Shown here: positions 26,147 to 34,778 of the stretch, in pieces
Layout of the letters: each line of letters begins with the position of its first letter
How positions within the stretch are numbered: position 1 is the stretch's first letter
Assembly: GCF_000231445.1 (NCBI RefSeq)
Contig: NZ_AGFR01000013.1
Span: 1-34,778, forward strand
Length of the DNA stretch: 34,778 bases
Direction: 5' to 3'
Source: Commensalibacter intestini A911
GTDB lineage: Bacteria > Pseudomonadota > Alphaproteobacteria > Acetobacterales > Acetobacteraceae
The notes under the pieces: model-generated
Told to the model about the DNA's origin: nothing
What the model saw: only the letters and a program-made list of their open reading frames with translations
The model's database searches: none
Position numbers and translations under genes: made by a program

Positions 26147-29100
26147 TTATTCCACTTCTTTCTTAGAAGCATCATCAATCATTGCTGTTGCATCATTAGA
26201 GGTTTCACCATCAGAATCCAACACCAAAGACTCATTGCTTTCGAATGGAACTTTTAGTTTTCTCAGAAGCACTTTACCAACATCTTGAAGATTTTCTTCT
26301 TTCATTAATTGTAATAATGAAATTTCACATCCCAATGTATTACTAATAGCAATCTGCAATTCAACACCCACTAAAGAGTCAATCCCTAGTTCTGTTAAAC
26401 GCGTATTCCCATCAATACTATCAGGTGGGATTTGCAAGGTTTTTGTCAAGATATCAATCAAGTTTTTCACAACGAAAGGTAAACGTTCTTCTAATGGCAA
26501 TGCATTTAACTCACGCAATGCTTCGGTTTGTTCATAAGAAGAGTTTCCGAGCGTTAATAGGTCTTGGAAACGTCCAACAGAACGACTGATTGGGAACACG
26601 CCAAACCATTTTGACCAATCAATATCCAATACACCAACGCAAGGTTGATCTGCTTTCCAAAGCAATGCGATTGTTGCCAAAGCTTCTTTAACAGCAATAG
26701 CACTCACCCCAATAGCTTCAAAGTTTTTCGCTGCATGACTATCTTTTTTGAACATAGATCCACCATCAATCGCACCCCATTCAATGGAGAGCCCCGGTAG
26801 TCCCATTTCTTTACGATATTTAGCCAATGCATCTAAGAAGAAGTTCGCAGATACATAAGCAGCCTGACCAATATTACCCAACAAGTTCGTTGCAGAAGAG
26901 AACAGAACAAAATGATCAAGAGCAATATCTTTCGTTAACTCATGTAAATTCCAAGCCCCTTGAGCTTTTGGTAGCATCACACGAGATAAACGTTCATCAT
27001 CAAGGTTCTCAATAACACCATCATCGATCACCGCAGCACAGTGGAATACCCCTTTCAAAGGAACATCCAACTTCATTGCTTTATCAATCACAGTTTTGAT
27101 ACTGTCATACTCGGTAATATCTGCCTGCATTTGATAAACATGAACACCATGTTGCTCAAGCACTTGAAGTGTTTTTTGAATATGCTCATCTTCGTGCTTC
27201 AAAGAACGTCCCACAAGCACAAGATGTCTTGCACCTAAAGCCGCCAACCATTGAACTAACTGTAGTCCCATACCACCGAATGCCCCTGTAATTACATAAG
27301 CAGCATCAGCCGATACAGTTGGAAGCTCTTTTGGCACAGGTTTAACCATGACGTCTTTTGTATCAGAGAAGTCAATAACGATCTTACCAATATGTTGCGC
27401 AGAAGCCAGTTGTCTAAATGCATCTGAACATTTTACAGCTGGGAACACAGTACAAGGAGGCATGACGATATTTCTCATCATCACTTGACGTGTTACTTCA
27501 ATCAACATTCGCATGATTTCATCTGGACGTTGAGCTAACATACGATCCAAGTCCATAGAGAAGAAACCAATATTGTCGTTAAATGCCTGCATTGGCAGCC
27601 ATTTTTCTTCAACGATATCTCTTTTACCTACTTCAAAGAAACGGCCAAATGGTGCAACCAAAGCCAAGCTTTCATGAAGCAATTCACCAGATAGAGAATT
27701 CAGAACAACGTCAACACCGCGACCATTGGTAACTTCTTTAACCCCATCAACGAATTCGAGGTTACGAGAATTCCAAACATGTTCACATCCGATATCACGT
27801 AGATATTGACGTTTTTCATCATTACCAGCGGTTGCAAAAATTCTAGCTTTTCTGAGTTTTGCAATTTGAATTGCAGCCAACCCAAGACCACCAGAAGCAG
27901 CATGAATTAAGATTGTTTGGCCTTCACGTAAGTTCGCAAGATCAATTAATGTATAATATGCTGTAGAGAAAACCGTCGGCATTGTTGATGCTTCAGCATT
28001 CGGAATTTCTTCAATCAACTCATTACGAATACGATCTACTTCATCATTACTCAAGTGATAACGTTTTGCTTCTCTAACCATAGAAGCCGCATCTAAATGA
28101 ACCGCATAAAGATTTTCAATCGGCACAATTGCATGAGAAGTCAAACAGTTACGAATAGACACAACCATACGGTCGCCTATATGATAACCTGCTTCTTTTG
28201 CACCTTCACCAACAGCCACGATACGAGCAGAAGCTTCCATTCCAAGACCATCTTGGTGGAATGTATGTTTTACAACTGCACGAGGTAATAAGCCCATCAC
28301 TTTTAAAACATCTTTAAAGTTCAAAGATGACGTAATGATCTCTAATTCAATATGACCTGGAGGTGGTTTTTGACGTTCAAACGCAACATAGTGAATTTGA
28401 TCCAGCATTCCAGAACGACCAGGAACCAAACGATACCCAACGTTACTTCCTGCTTCTGACAATGGAATAAATTGATCATTTTCTTGGCTTTTGAATGGTA
28501 CTAAGCGCGCAACAAAACGAGTATCTTTTCTAAGCGCAACGTCATCTTCCATATCATCAGAAAGAATTTCAGCTGCAATAATACCCGGTTGTGTAATGCT
28601 CATATCTGCATCAAGATCAACCATTTTCATTTGCAGTTCTGGGCGTTCCAATGAGAACACACGCACAAAACCACGTAATGAAGATTGATTTAGATTAACG
28701 ATATTTTCGTTTTCTAGAACTTTTTCTGCACCATGCGTTAAGATAACAAAACGTAAATTCTCAGTAACATCTTTTTCTTCAAGTGCTGGTAGTCCTTTAG
28801 AAAGCACCAACATTTCTTGAACTAAAGATAATCCAATTTTATCGTCTGTATTATCTAGTTCGCTGCGCAAATACACAACAGCTCTACATTTATGTAAATC
28901 AATGAAAGAGAAGAACGCTCTATAATCTTCTTCATGATCTGGACGAATATTATAAATCGTATCAGATTCTTGACCTGACTTGTCACCTAAACGCCCTTGA
29001 AGGATAGAAATCCCTTGAGATTCTAACTCTGCAATGATTGGTGCAGCAATAGCATCATTATCAGTAATCACTGCAACTCGTGCAATTTCACCTAATAAAG

Positions 29101-32100
29101 AAAGCGCTTCGACTTGTTTCCATTCATAACGATACAACCAACGTGCACGTTTTGCTTCTTTTTGTTTTTCAGTCGCAAGCTCTTTAACCGTCATTCCTTT
29201 GACTTTAAGAACTGGCTCACCTTGGGTGTTATAAATGAAGATATCACCGATAAAGAGATCGTCATCTTTTCTAAAGTTACATGCATAAGCATAAAGTTCA
29301 CTTTCATGCTTACCGTAATACATAATGCGATCAATACCAACAGGCACAAACGTTGTGTCTGCTAATGCTTTATCTTTAGCTCCTAACAAACCGAAAAGTT
29401 GGAATGCACCATCCAACAAAGTTGGATGCATATAATATTCTTCAACTTCATCTTTTGCGCTATCAGCAATTTTAAGATGTGCTAATGCAACCCCATCACC
29501 ACGATGTAACTCTTGGATTGTTTGGAATGCTGGTCCATATTCTAGGCCATGCTCACGCAATTGCTCATAAAAGAATGAAACATCAATTTGTTCGTTAATT
29601 CTAGCTTTTAATGCTGCCAAATCTTCAACATCTTCGCCCCATGGAGCAGTACGACGTAATGAAACAGACGCATAAAGATCCCAATTTGGCGTATCATTTT
29701 CAGTCCGTCCATAAGCCAATAAACGACCTGTTAATTCATCAACGCTCCATGTGATATATGGGAAGAAATTACCATCAATCAACATCGCTTTTTTCAGTTG
29801 CAAATGTTCAATAATTGCTGGCTCTTGCATTTCTTTAGGTGCGTTAATCGCAAGCTGCGCATGTGCTGCCAAAGCTGCTTCAACATAAGCTGCACCAGGG
29901 AACACCATCATACCTTCAATTTTATGATCAGATAACCAAGGCATATAGTTTACACTGAGCTCTGACAACCAACCACGAGTAGCCGCCCAATCAACATCCC
30001 CTAATACAGGGTTTAAACGGATTCCTAAACGACGTTGTCTTGAATGTTTACTTTCACCATAATAAGCTTCTCTAGCCCAAGCATAGAATGGAAGATCAAC
30101 ACGTTTACCATTAACAATTTTATTCCAATCTAACTCTAATCCAACTGCGGACAATGTAGATAAAGATTTTGCTAATGCTTTTTCTTCTGGCTCAGAACGA
30201 TGTAGCGTATACGCTGTACCAATAGAAACATTTAACGTTGCTGCACATTCTTTAACAGAAGCAGATAATACAGGATGCGGACTTACTTCTAAGAATAAAG
30301 AGTAAGAATCATGAATCATCGTTGAAATTGCTTCGGCAAACAATACGGTTTGACGTAAATTACGATACCAATAGTTTGGATCGTGGAAGAATGTATCATC
30401 ACACAAATGCCCTGTAACCGTTGAATATAACGGAACAATTGCTGTTTGTGGTTGAATTGCTTTAACAGCTTCTTCGAATTCATCTCTAACCGCAGTCATA
30501 ATTGGGTTATGATAAGCCAATTCTACTTTTAAGAAACGGTTAAATTCAGAACGTTTTTCAAGTTCTGCTGCAATTTTTTCAAGGCTTTCTTGGCTACCTG
30601 ATAATGTAAATGAACGAGGACTATTAATCGCAGCAACTGCAACATCCCCTTCATAATCTTTAATCAATTCAGCAGATGCTGATGGAGGCATACCAACAGC
30701 CAACATCGTTCCTTGACCAGCAAAAGTCTGCTGCACACGGCTACGATGATAAATAACCGTTGTTGCATCTTTTAGACTTAAAGCACCAGCAACATGAGCT
30801 GCTGCAACTTCACCCACACTATGCCCGACAATCGCGGCTGGACGAATACCGTATAATTTTAATGCTTCAGCTAAACAAACTTGAACTGTAAAAATACCAG
30901 GTTGTGCAACAGCTGTTTCATGAATACGAGATTCTTCTTCTGTTTTTTGCATTTCAGCAAGAATAGACCAACCAGAAAGTTCTTGGAAATACTGATCAAT
31001 TTCTTTTGCTTTTGCTAAACATTCAGCAGGCCCATGTTTTAATAGCCACTGACCCATTCCCCACCATTGTGGTCCCATACCAGAAAATACAAAAGCTGGC
31101 TGAGTTTGCGTTTTAATTTGTTGTTGTCCAACAATCACATGAGGAGTTGGTTTATCTTGAGTGAAATCTTCAAGATATTGTGCGATTTCTTCTTTAGTTT
31201 TACCATATGCAACAATATGTCTTTGGAAATAAGAACGATGTTTTCCAACAGAATAACAAATATCTTCAATGGCTGGGCTGTTTTCATTTCTAAGGAACGC
31301 AGCATAACGTGCAGCCATTAATTTCAAAGAAGGCTGTTGTTTTGTTGATAAAGATAAAATGTAATGATCTGAAGGTAAATGTACTGTTTCAGCGTTAATA
31401 TCTTCGATAATTTCTTCTTTACGTGGTGCACGAATAATCGCATTCGCGTTTGATCCACCATAACCAAAAGAGTTAATCGCAGCATAAAGATCTTTTGCAG
31501 AAGTCGTTAATGGAACCGTTTCATTTTGAATTAAACGCAAGTTCATTTCATCAAACGGAATATTTGGATTTGGTTCTTTTAAGTTTGCTTGAGGAGGAAC
31601 CGCTTTATGCTCCAAACACAAGCATGCTTTAATTAACCCAGCAACCCCTGCTGCAGCTTCCAAGTGCCCAATATTCGCTTTAACAGATCCAATAATAACA
31701 GGATCATCTTTTGGACGGCTTTTACCAATTGTATTCGCAATTGCTTGCGCTTCTAGCGGATCACCAACTGGTGTGCCCGTTCCGTGTGCTTCAACATAAG
31801 CAATATCTTTAAGGTCAATATTTGCTTGTTTTGCCACTTCGCGAATAAGTTTTTCTTGTGCAACAGCGCTCGGAACCGTAATTCCTTCATTATGACCGTC
31901 TTGGTTAATTCCAATACCACTAATAATAGCATGAATTTTATCGCCGTTTTCGATTGCATCTTCTAGACGTTTTAGAATAACAACGCCACAGCCTTCACCA
32001 CGTCCATATCCATCACCAGAAGCATCAAAACTTTTACTTTTTCCATCTTCAGCCATAAAGCGTGCTTTAGCAACCAAAGCACCTGACTGAGGCGTAAGCA

Positions 32101-32749
32101 TAATGTTAATACCACCAGCAACAGCCATATCACTGTCACCATCACGCAAACTTTGGCATGCTAAGTGAGTCGCTGTTAGAGAAGAGGAACATGCAGTATC
32201 TAAAGCCAAAGAGGGTCCACAGAAGTCAAAGAAATATGACAAACGTGCAGAAATCATCGTAGTAGATGCTGTTGTCGCCAAGAAGTTCGTTTCTGCGTTT
32301 CCTTCACTTGCATATGGACTGGATTGCATAATTAACCAGTCAGTTGCAAAGATCCCAACAAAAACACCAACTTTTTTGCCGGCATATTGTGCAGGAACCA
32401 ATCCACCTTCTTCCATTGCTTCCCATGCAACTTCTAACAATACACGTTGTTGAGGATCACATTGAACTGCTTCTTTTGGAGACATACCAAAGAACAAAGG
32501 CTCAAATTCATCAATAGGCTGCGTTAAAAAGCTACCATTTAAAAAGAAACTTTTGGCAATAGTAGCATTATCTTTATCGTAGAATTCTTTCCAATTCCAA
32601 CGTGTTGGTAAGATACAACTAACCGTTTCTTTTTTTCCACAAACAGCATGCCAAAAACTATCCAGATCAACAATACCACCTGGAAATCTACACCCAATAC
32701 CTACTATGGCTATTTCACCAGAATATTTCTTATTATTAACGGCTTGCAT
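26147..32749 (-). CDS. highly reducing type I polyketide synthase (KS-AT-DH-ER-KR-ACP)
   Basis: A single-module 2200-residue PKS from ATG 32749, with GAGAG seven bases upstream; a TTG eight codons earlier is less likely. Domains: KS (about 12-440) with Cys187 in DTACSSS, His322 in EAHGTGTP and His362 in NIGHLEA; AT (about 550-860) with Ser644 in GHSVGE and AYHNP, closer to malonyl than methylmalonyl types; DH (about 910-1195) with His942 in HKIEGMMVFP and Asp1113 in LLDGAFQ; ER (about 1440-1795) with IHAASGGLGLAAIQ; KR (about 1815-2000) with TGAFGGMG, the IDD motif of B-type ketoreductases and Tyr1965 in QAAYVSANF; ACP with Ser2125 in LGIDSLVGVE. No methyltransferase, thioesterase or reductase domain is present. 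All catalytic residues seem intact, so it should extend and fully reduce an acyl chain. A helical insert of about 30 residues lies within the ER (near 1557-1590). Confidence 0.95.
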   Translation of the reverse strand: MQAVNNKKYSGEIAIVGIGCRFPGGIVDLDSFWHAVCGKKETVSCILPTRWNWKEFYDKDNATIAKSFFLNGSFLTQPIDEFEPLFFGMSPKEAVQCDPQQRVLLEVAWEAMEEGGLVPAQYAGKKVGVFVGIFATDWLIMQSSPYASEGNAETNFLATTASTTMISARLSYFFDFCGPSLALDTACSSSLTATHLACQSLRDGDSDMAVAGGINIMLTPQSGALVAKARFMAEDGKSKSFDASGDGYGRGEGCGVVILKRLEDAIENGDKIHAIISGIGINQDGHNEGITVPSAVAQEKLIREVAKQANIDLKDIAYVEAHGTGTPVGDPLEAQAIANTIGKSRPKDDPVIIGSVKANIGHLEAAAGVAGLIKACLCLEHKAVPPQANLKEPNPNIPFDEMNLRLIQNETVPLTTSAKDLYAAINSFGYGGSNANAIIRAPRKEEIIEDINAETVHLPSDHYILSLSTKQQPSLKLMAARYAAFLRNENSPAIEDICYSVGKHRSYFQRHIVAYGKTKEEIAQYLEDFTQDKPTPHVIVGQQQIKTQTQPAFVFSGMGPQWWGMGQWLLKHGPAECLAKAKEIDQYFQELSGWSILAEMQKTEEESRIHETAVAQPGIFTVQVCLAEALKLYGIRPAAIVGHSVGEVAAAHVAGALSLKDATTVIYHRSRVQQTFAGQGTMLAVGMPPSASAELIKDYEGDVAVAAINSPRSFTLSGSQESLEKIAAELEKRSEFNRFLKVELAYHNPIMTAVRDEFEEAVKAIQPQTAIVPLYSTVTGHLCDDTFFHDPNYWYRNLRQTVLFAEAISTMIHDSYSLFLEVSPHPVLSASVKECAATLNVSIGTAYTLHRSEPEEKALAKSLSTLSAVGLELDWNKIVNGKRVDLPFYAWAREAYYGESKHSRQRRLGIRLNPVLGDVDWAATRGWLSELSVNYMPWLSDHKIEGMMVFPGAAYVEAALAAHAQLAINAPKEMQEPAIIEHLQLKKAMLIDGNFFPYITWSVDELTGRLLAYGRTENDTPNWDLYASVSLRRTAPWGEDVEDLAALKARINEQIDVSFFYEQLREHGLEYGPAFQTIQELHRGDGVALAHLKIADSAKDEVEEYYMHPTLLDGAFQLFGLLGAKDKALADTTFVPVGIDRIMYYGKHESELYAYACNFRKDDDLFIGDIFIYNTQGEPVLKVKGMTVKELATEKQKEAKRARWLYRYEWKQVEALSLLGEIARVAVITDNDAIAAPIIAELESQGISILQGRLGDKSGQESDTIYNIRPDHEEDYRAFFSFIDLHKCRAVVYLRSELDNTDDKIGLSLVQEMLVLSKGLPALEEKDVTENLRFVILTHGAEKVLENENIVNLNQSSLRGFVRVFSLERPELQMKMVDLDADMSITQPGIIAAEILSDDMEDDVALRKDTRFVARLVPFKSQENDQFIPLSEAGSNVGYRLVPGRSGMLDQIHYVAFERQKPPPGHIELEIITSSLNFKDVLKVMGLLPRAVVKHTFHQDGLGMEASARIVAVGEGAKEAGYHIGDRMVVSIRNCLTSHAIVPIENLYAVHLDAASMVREAKRYHLSNDEVDRIRNELIEEIPNAEASTMPTVFSTAYYTLIDLANLREGQTILIHAASGGLGLAAIQIAKLRKARIFATAGNDEKRQYLRDIGCEHVWNSRNLEFVDGVKEVTNGRGVDVVLNSLSGELLHESLALVAPFGRFFEVGKRDIVEEKWLPMQAFNDNIGFFSMDLDRMLAQRPDEIMRMLIEVTRQVMMRNIVMPPCTVFPAVKCSDAFRQLASAQHIGKIVIDFSDTKDVMVKPVPKELPTVSADAAYVITGAFGGMGLQLVQWLAALGARHLVLVGRSLKHEDEHIQKTLQVLEQHGVHVYQMQADITEYDSIKTVIDKAMKLDVPLKGVFHCAAVIDDGVIENLDDERLSRVMLPKAQGAWNLHELTKDIALDHFVLFSSATNLLGNIGQAAYVSANFFLDALAKYRKEMGLPGLSIEWGAIDGGSMFKKDSHAAKNFEAIGVSAIAVKEALATIALLWKADQPCVGVLDIDWSKWFGVFPISRSVGRFQDLLTLGNSSYEQTEALRELNALPLEERLPFVVKNLIDILTKTLQIPPDSIDGNTRLTELGIDSLVGVELQIAISNTLGCEISLLQLMKEENLQDVGKVLLRKLKVPFESNESLVLDSDGETSNDATAMIDDASKKEVE

Positions 32750-32842
32750 GAAACTCTCTATATATAAACACAATCTTACTTCTGGAGCTATATATCATAA
32801 AATATGATTTTAAACCCAACTTAATCACAGAAATCTAAAAAA

Positions 32843-34315
32843 TTATTTCGTTACACATTGCTGCGTTGCAACCATAACTAACTGATACCTCAACACACGA
32901 TCTGTTAAATCACGTGGAATTTGATTCACCCACATTGCCTTAATATTGGGTAAATTATAAAAATTTTTCTCTAATACTGCACTCACCTTTTCAGCGTCGA
33001 AATCAGTATCACGAACAATTGCCAGCCAAGGTTCAAGGACCCCGTTCTCATTTGGCATAGCAAACATAGCAATATCTTTTACACCAGGAACTGCACGTAA
33101 AACTTGGTCAATTTTATTGGCATAAAATTTATCCCCACCAAAGTTATATAACTCATCCACTCGACCAAAAATACGTAATCCACTTTGCCTATCTAAAATC
33201 CCTAGATCGCCTGGATAAAACCAACCATCCTTAAATTGCTTACGTGTTGCCTCCTCATCGTCATAAAAACCGTCAACCAATTCAGCACTTTTAATACGAA
33301 TATTACCAACCTCACCTGTAGGTAATACCTTGCCTTCATCATCAACAATCTGCAAATCTACTGATGGTAATAACCAACCCGCCATATCATCATGCGTCAT
33401 TTGCTCAACACGTGCTCCTGCTATGAGGCCACATTCACTAGTTACGTATAACACACGCATATGCTCTGTTAATTTACGCCGAGCGAGATCCTGTAAAGCC
33501 TTAGAGAAATACCCTGCAGAAACAACTAAACGCAACCCATTAACAGGAGGAACGTCTAAAGGAATACTATCTAATATAGCCTGTAATTGAGATGGAGAAA
33601 TAATCATTAAAGACGGCTTTAACATCGCAATTGCAGCAGGATATTGTTCACGATCAACCATAATCACAGAACCACAAACATACCACGTGCTTAATGTCGA
33701 TAAAAAGCCATGAATACTACCCACACCCAATGTTGGTAACAAACAATGATAACGAGCTGCATCCTCTATCTCAGCCCACTCAATATACTCCTGATGAGCA
33801 AGACGAATAACAGCACCTTCAATCACAGACGCTTTAAAATCAATTCTATGTTTCTCGTCTGATGTCCCTGAAGCGATTGCTACACGTACCACACGATCAC
33901 TTTCTAAAGCCAAACGTATCGGTTCAACTTCTTCACCTTGCACAACGCGGGAATACCATTCCAAATCCAATACAAGAACTTGGGCTTGTGTTTCCACGTC
34001 GAACAACGTGTCACTAATAATTAAGTCTGGTTTTAAAACCGCAATTTCCGTAGCAGCCACTAAACTGTCATCAGAAGTTGATGCTGTTGCAATACCAATA
34101 CGACTTAACGCCATTAATAACATCCAATGAGGATGCATTTGCTGATAAGAGACCGCCACAACTTTTGGAAAAGGAGTTAGTATATCTAATAAAGTTTTTG
34201 CTAGTTTATTAATCTCAGCATCCATTTTAGCAAAAGTAATAGATCCACCAAATGAAAGCATAGCCACATTATCAGGGGCTATTCGCGCAACATGCTCTAT
34301 AAACCGATCATACAT
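32843..34315 (-). CDS. ANL-superfamily (AMP-ligase fold) protein with degenerate catalytic motifs
   Basis: A 490-residue protein with the acyl-CoA synthetase/AMP-ligase fold: core (about 1-375) with GEVGNIRIKS, GWFYPGDLGILD (364-375) and a hinge GRVDELYNFGGDKFY, then the small C-terminal domain. Several motifs deviate. The P-loop reads IASGTSDEKHR instead of YTSGTTGxPK, the adenine motif reads YVTSECG instead of YGxTE, and the final PxxxxGK reads IPRDLTDRVLR, with Asp472-Arg473 replacing Gly-Lys, so the adenylating lysine is missing. It is first in the PKS operon, 93 bases upstream of the PKS. ATG 34315 is preceded by an in-frame stop and a distant GGAG. It may be a non-adenylating transferase or binding protein. 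The function cannot be called. Confidence 0.8.
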   Translation of the reverse strand: MYDRFIEHVARIAPDNVAMLSFGGSITFAKMDAEINKLAKTLLDILTPFPKVVAVSYQQMHPHWMLLMALSRIGIATASTSDDSLVAATEIAVLKPDLIISDTLFDVETQAQVLVLDLEWYSRVVQGEEVEPIRLALESDRVVRVAIASGTSDEKHRIDFKASVIEGAVIRLAHQEYIEWAEIEDAARYHCLLPTLGVGSIHGFLSTLSTWYVCGSVIMVDREQYPAAIAMLKPSLMIISPSQLQAILDSIPLDVPPVNGLRLVVSAGYFSKALQDLARRKLTEHMRVLYVTSECGLIAGARVEQMTHDDMAGWLLPSVDLQIVDDEGKVLPTGEVGNIRIKSAELVDGFYDDEEATRKQFKDGWFYPGDLGILDRQSGLRIFGRVDELYNFGGDKFYANKIDQVLRAVPGVKDIAMFAMPNENGVLEPWLAIVRDTDFDAEKVSAVLEKNFYNLPNIKAMWVNQIPRDLTDRVLRYQLVMVATQQCVTK

Positions 34316-34346
34316 AATTCAACAAGTCTCCATAATCAGAATAATA

Positions 34347-34386
34347 AAAACTTTCCTTTTCTACATTTAAAGAAAAGGAAAGTTTT
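34347..34386 (-). terminator. strong hairpin terminator upstream of the PKS operon
   Basis: A perfect 16-bp inverted repeat, AAAACTTTCCTTTTCT (34347-34362) and AGAAAAGGAAAGTTTT (34371-34386), has an 8-base loop and is followed on the minus strand by TTTTTATTATT. It ends the partial gene at the right edge. Only 31 bases separate it from the first operon ATG, so the operon's promoter must lie in or before it, or transcripts must read through. Confidence 0.9.
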
Positions 34387-34429
34387 ATATCTATATAACT
34401 ACATCATTTATTTGAGAAAATAAGTTGAA

Positions 34430-34778
34430 TTAAGCAATTTTTTCTGCAAATTCAATTGCATCTACAAAATATTCTGATGTTGCGGTTAATTCGACTTTAA
34501 TCAATTTAACCTTATTGCTTACTTCTGAAATTGCTTCAGGAAGTATTGCAAGTCCTTTAGTCCAACGATCTGTTCTGTTTAGTTCAGCTACATGCCAACC
34601 TGAAAGACCAGTCATATCTGCAGGCAATACTTCGAATGCTCTATCACCAAAGACGCTGATTTTTGCAACAAGTACACCCAATACACGTCGATCATCAAGG
34701 AATGGACCTACGACTTCTGATGGTAACGCTGCTTTTGAATGCATTGCAACAACACAAACATTTGCAGGAACATAGAAG
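34430..34778 (-). CDS. unrecognised beta-rich protein (5' part outside window)
   Basis: The last 116 codons of a gene whose start lies beyond the window. The first internal Met is at 34744, but the frame is open upstream to the edge (FYVPANVCVVA before it). The visible chain alternates hydrophobic residues like beta strands: RRVLGVLVAKISVFGD, then GWHVAELNRTDRWTKGLAILP, then VKLIKVELTATSEYFVD, ending EFAEKIA. The W-x-x-x-E and RWT-x-G-x-A pattern recalls small beta domains I associate with surface and glycosyltransferase-linked proteins of acetic acid bacteria, but this is only a resemblance. Terminator 34347-34386 follows it, so it is probably a separate unit from the PKS operon. Confidence 0.6.
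   Translation of the reverse strand, partial: FYVPANVCVVAMHSKAALPSEVVGPFLDDRRVLGVLVAKISVFGDRAFEVLPADMTGLSGWHVAELNRTDRWTKGLAILPEAISEVSNKVKLIKVELTATSEYFVDAIEFAEKIA

Noticed and set aside
26147-32749. Methyltransferase domain in the PKS between DH and ER
   Set aside because: The region from about 1200 to 1440 shows no SAM-binding glycine motif. It reads as the structural ketoreductase half and linker usual in reducing PKSs.
22601-34315. Polyunsaturated fatty acid synthase or heterocyst-glycolipid type locus
   Set aside because: There are no tandem carrier domains, no separate chain-length or dehydratase subunits and no hgl-type reductase; only a single module with ER and one ACP is seen.

Overview
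The window is an AT-rich stretch of an alphaproteobacterial chromosome. A DUF4167 gene, the prmC/prfA/hisS/ispG/rodZ/lysC housekeeping block and a pst-pho locus with an OprP-type porin point to a low-GC member of the Acetobacteraceae, such as a Commensalibacter-like insect symbiont. That placement is inferred from gene content and composition, not from a database search.

Layout. (1) Bases 1-1500 are the edge of a prophage or integrative element: the 3' end of a MazG-like pyrophosphohydrolase gene, an 18-codon ORF, a small excisionase-like DNA-binding protein and a tyrosine integrase. (2) Bases 1709-8048 (minus strand) hold the complete phosphate-starvation operon pstS-pstC-pstA-pstB-phoU-phoB-phoR, tightly packed with several stop/start overlaps. 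The gene for a phosphate-selective porin diverges from it at 8259-10028, and the 210-bp space between carries Pho-box-like sites on both strands. (3) Bases 10207-10358 hold a tRNA with a CAT anticodon and its putative promoter. (4) Bases 10389-21595 (minus strand) hold lysC, a nitronate monooxygenase-like gene, rodZ, ispG, hisS, prfA, then prmC and a DUF4167 gene. The run is interrupted between prfA and prmC by an opposite-strand KAP-type P-loop NTPase gene (12154-14415) that looks like an accessory, possibly defensive, insertion. (5) ubiG (21781-22533) reads the other way and ends in a strong bidirectional hairpin terminator.

(6) Bases 22601-34315 (minus strand) are the most remarkable part, a four-gene putative glycolipid or lipid-modification operon. 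In transcription order it has an ANL-superfamily (AMP-ligase fold) protein with degenerate catalytic motifs, a 2200-residue highly reducing type I polyketide synthase (KS-AT-DH-ER-KR-ACP, no release domain), a fatty acyl-AMP ligase whose C-terminal carrier-like domain has Ala where the phosphopantetheine Ser should be, and a TibC/Aah-like autotransporter-heptosyltransferase homologue with the four-cysteine metal-binding pattern. The likely logic is that the FAAL activates a fatty acid, the PKS extends and fully reduces it, and the product is released and perhaps glycosylated. The product, the release step and the role of the dead-looking domains are unknown. A partial beta-rich protein gene lies just upstream at the right edge, separated by a strong terminator.

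No CRISPR array, rRNA gene or insertion sequence was seen.
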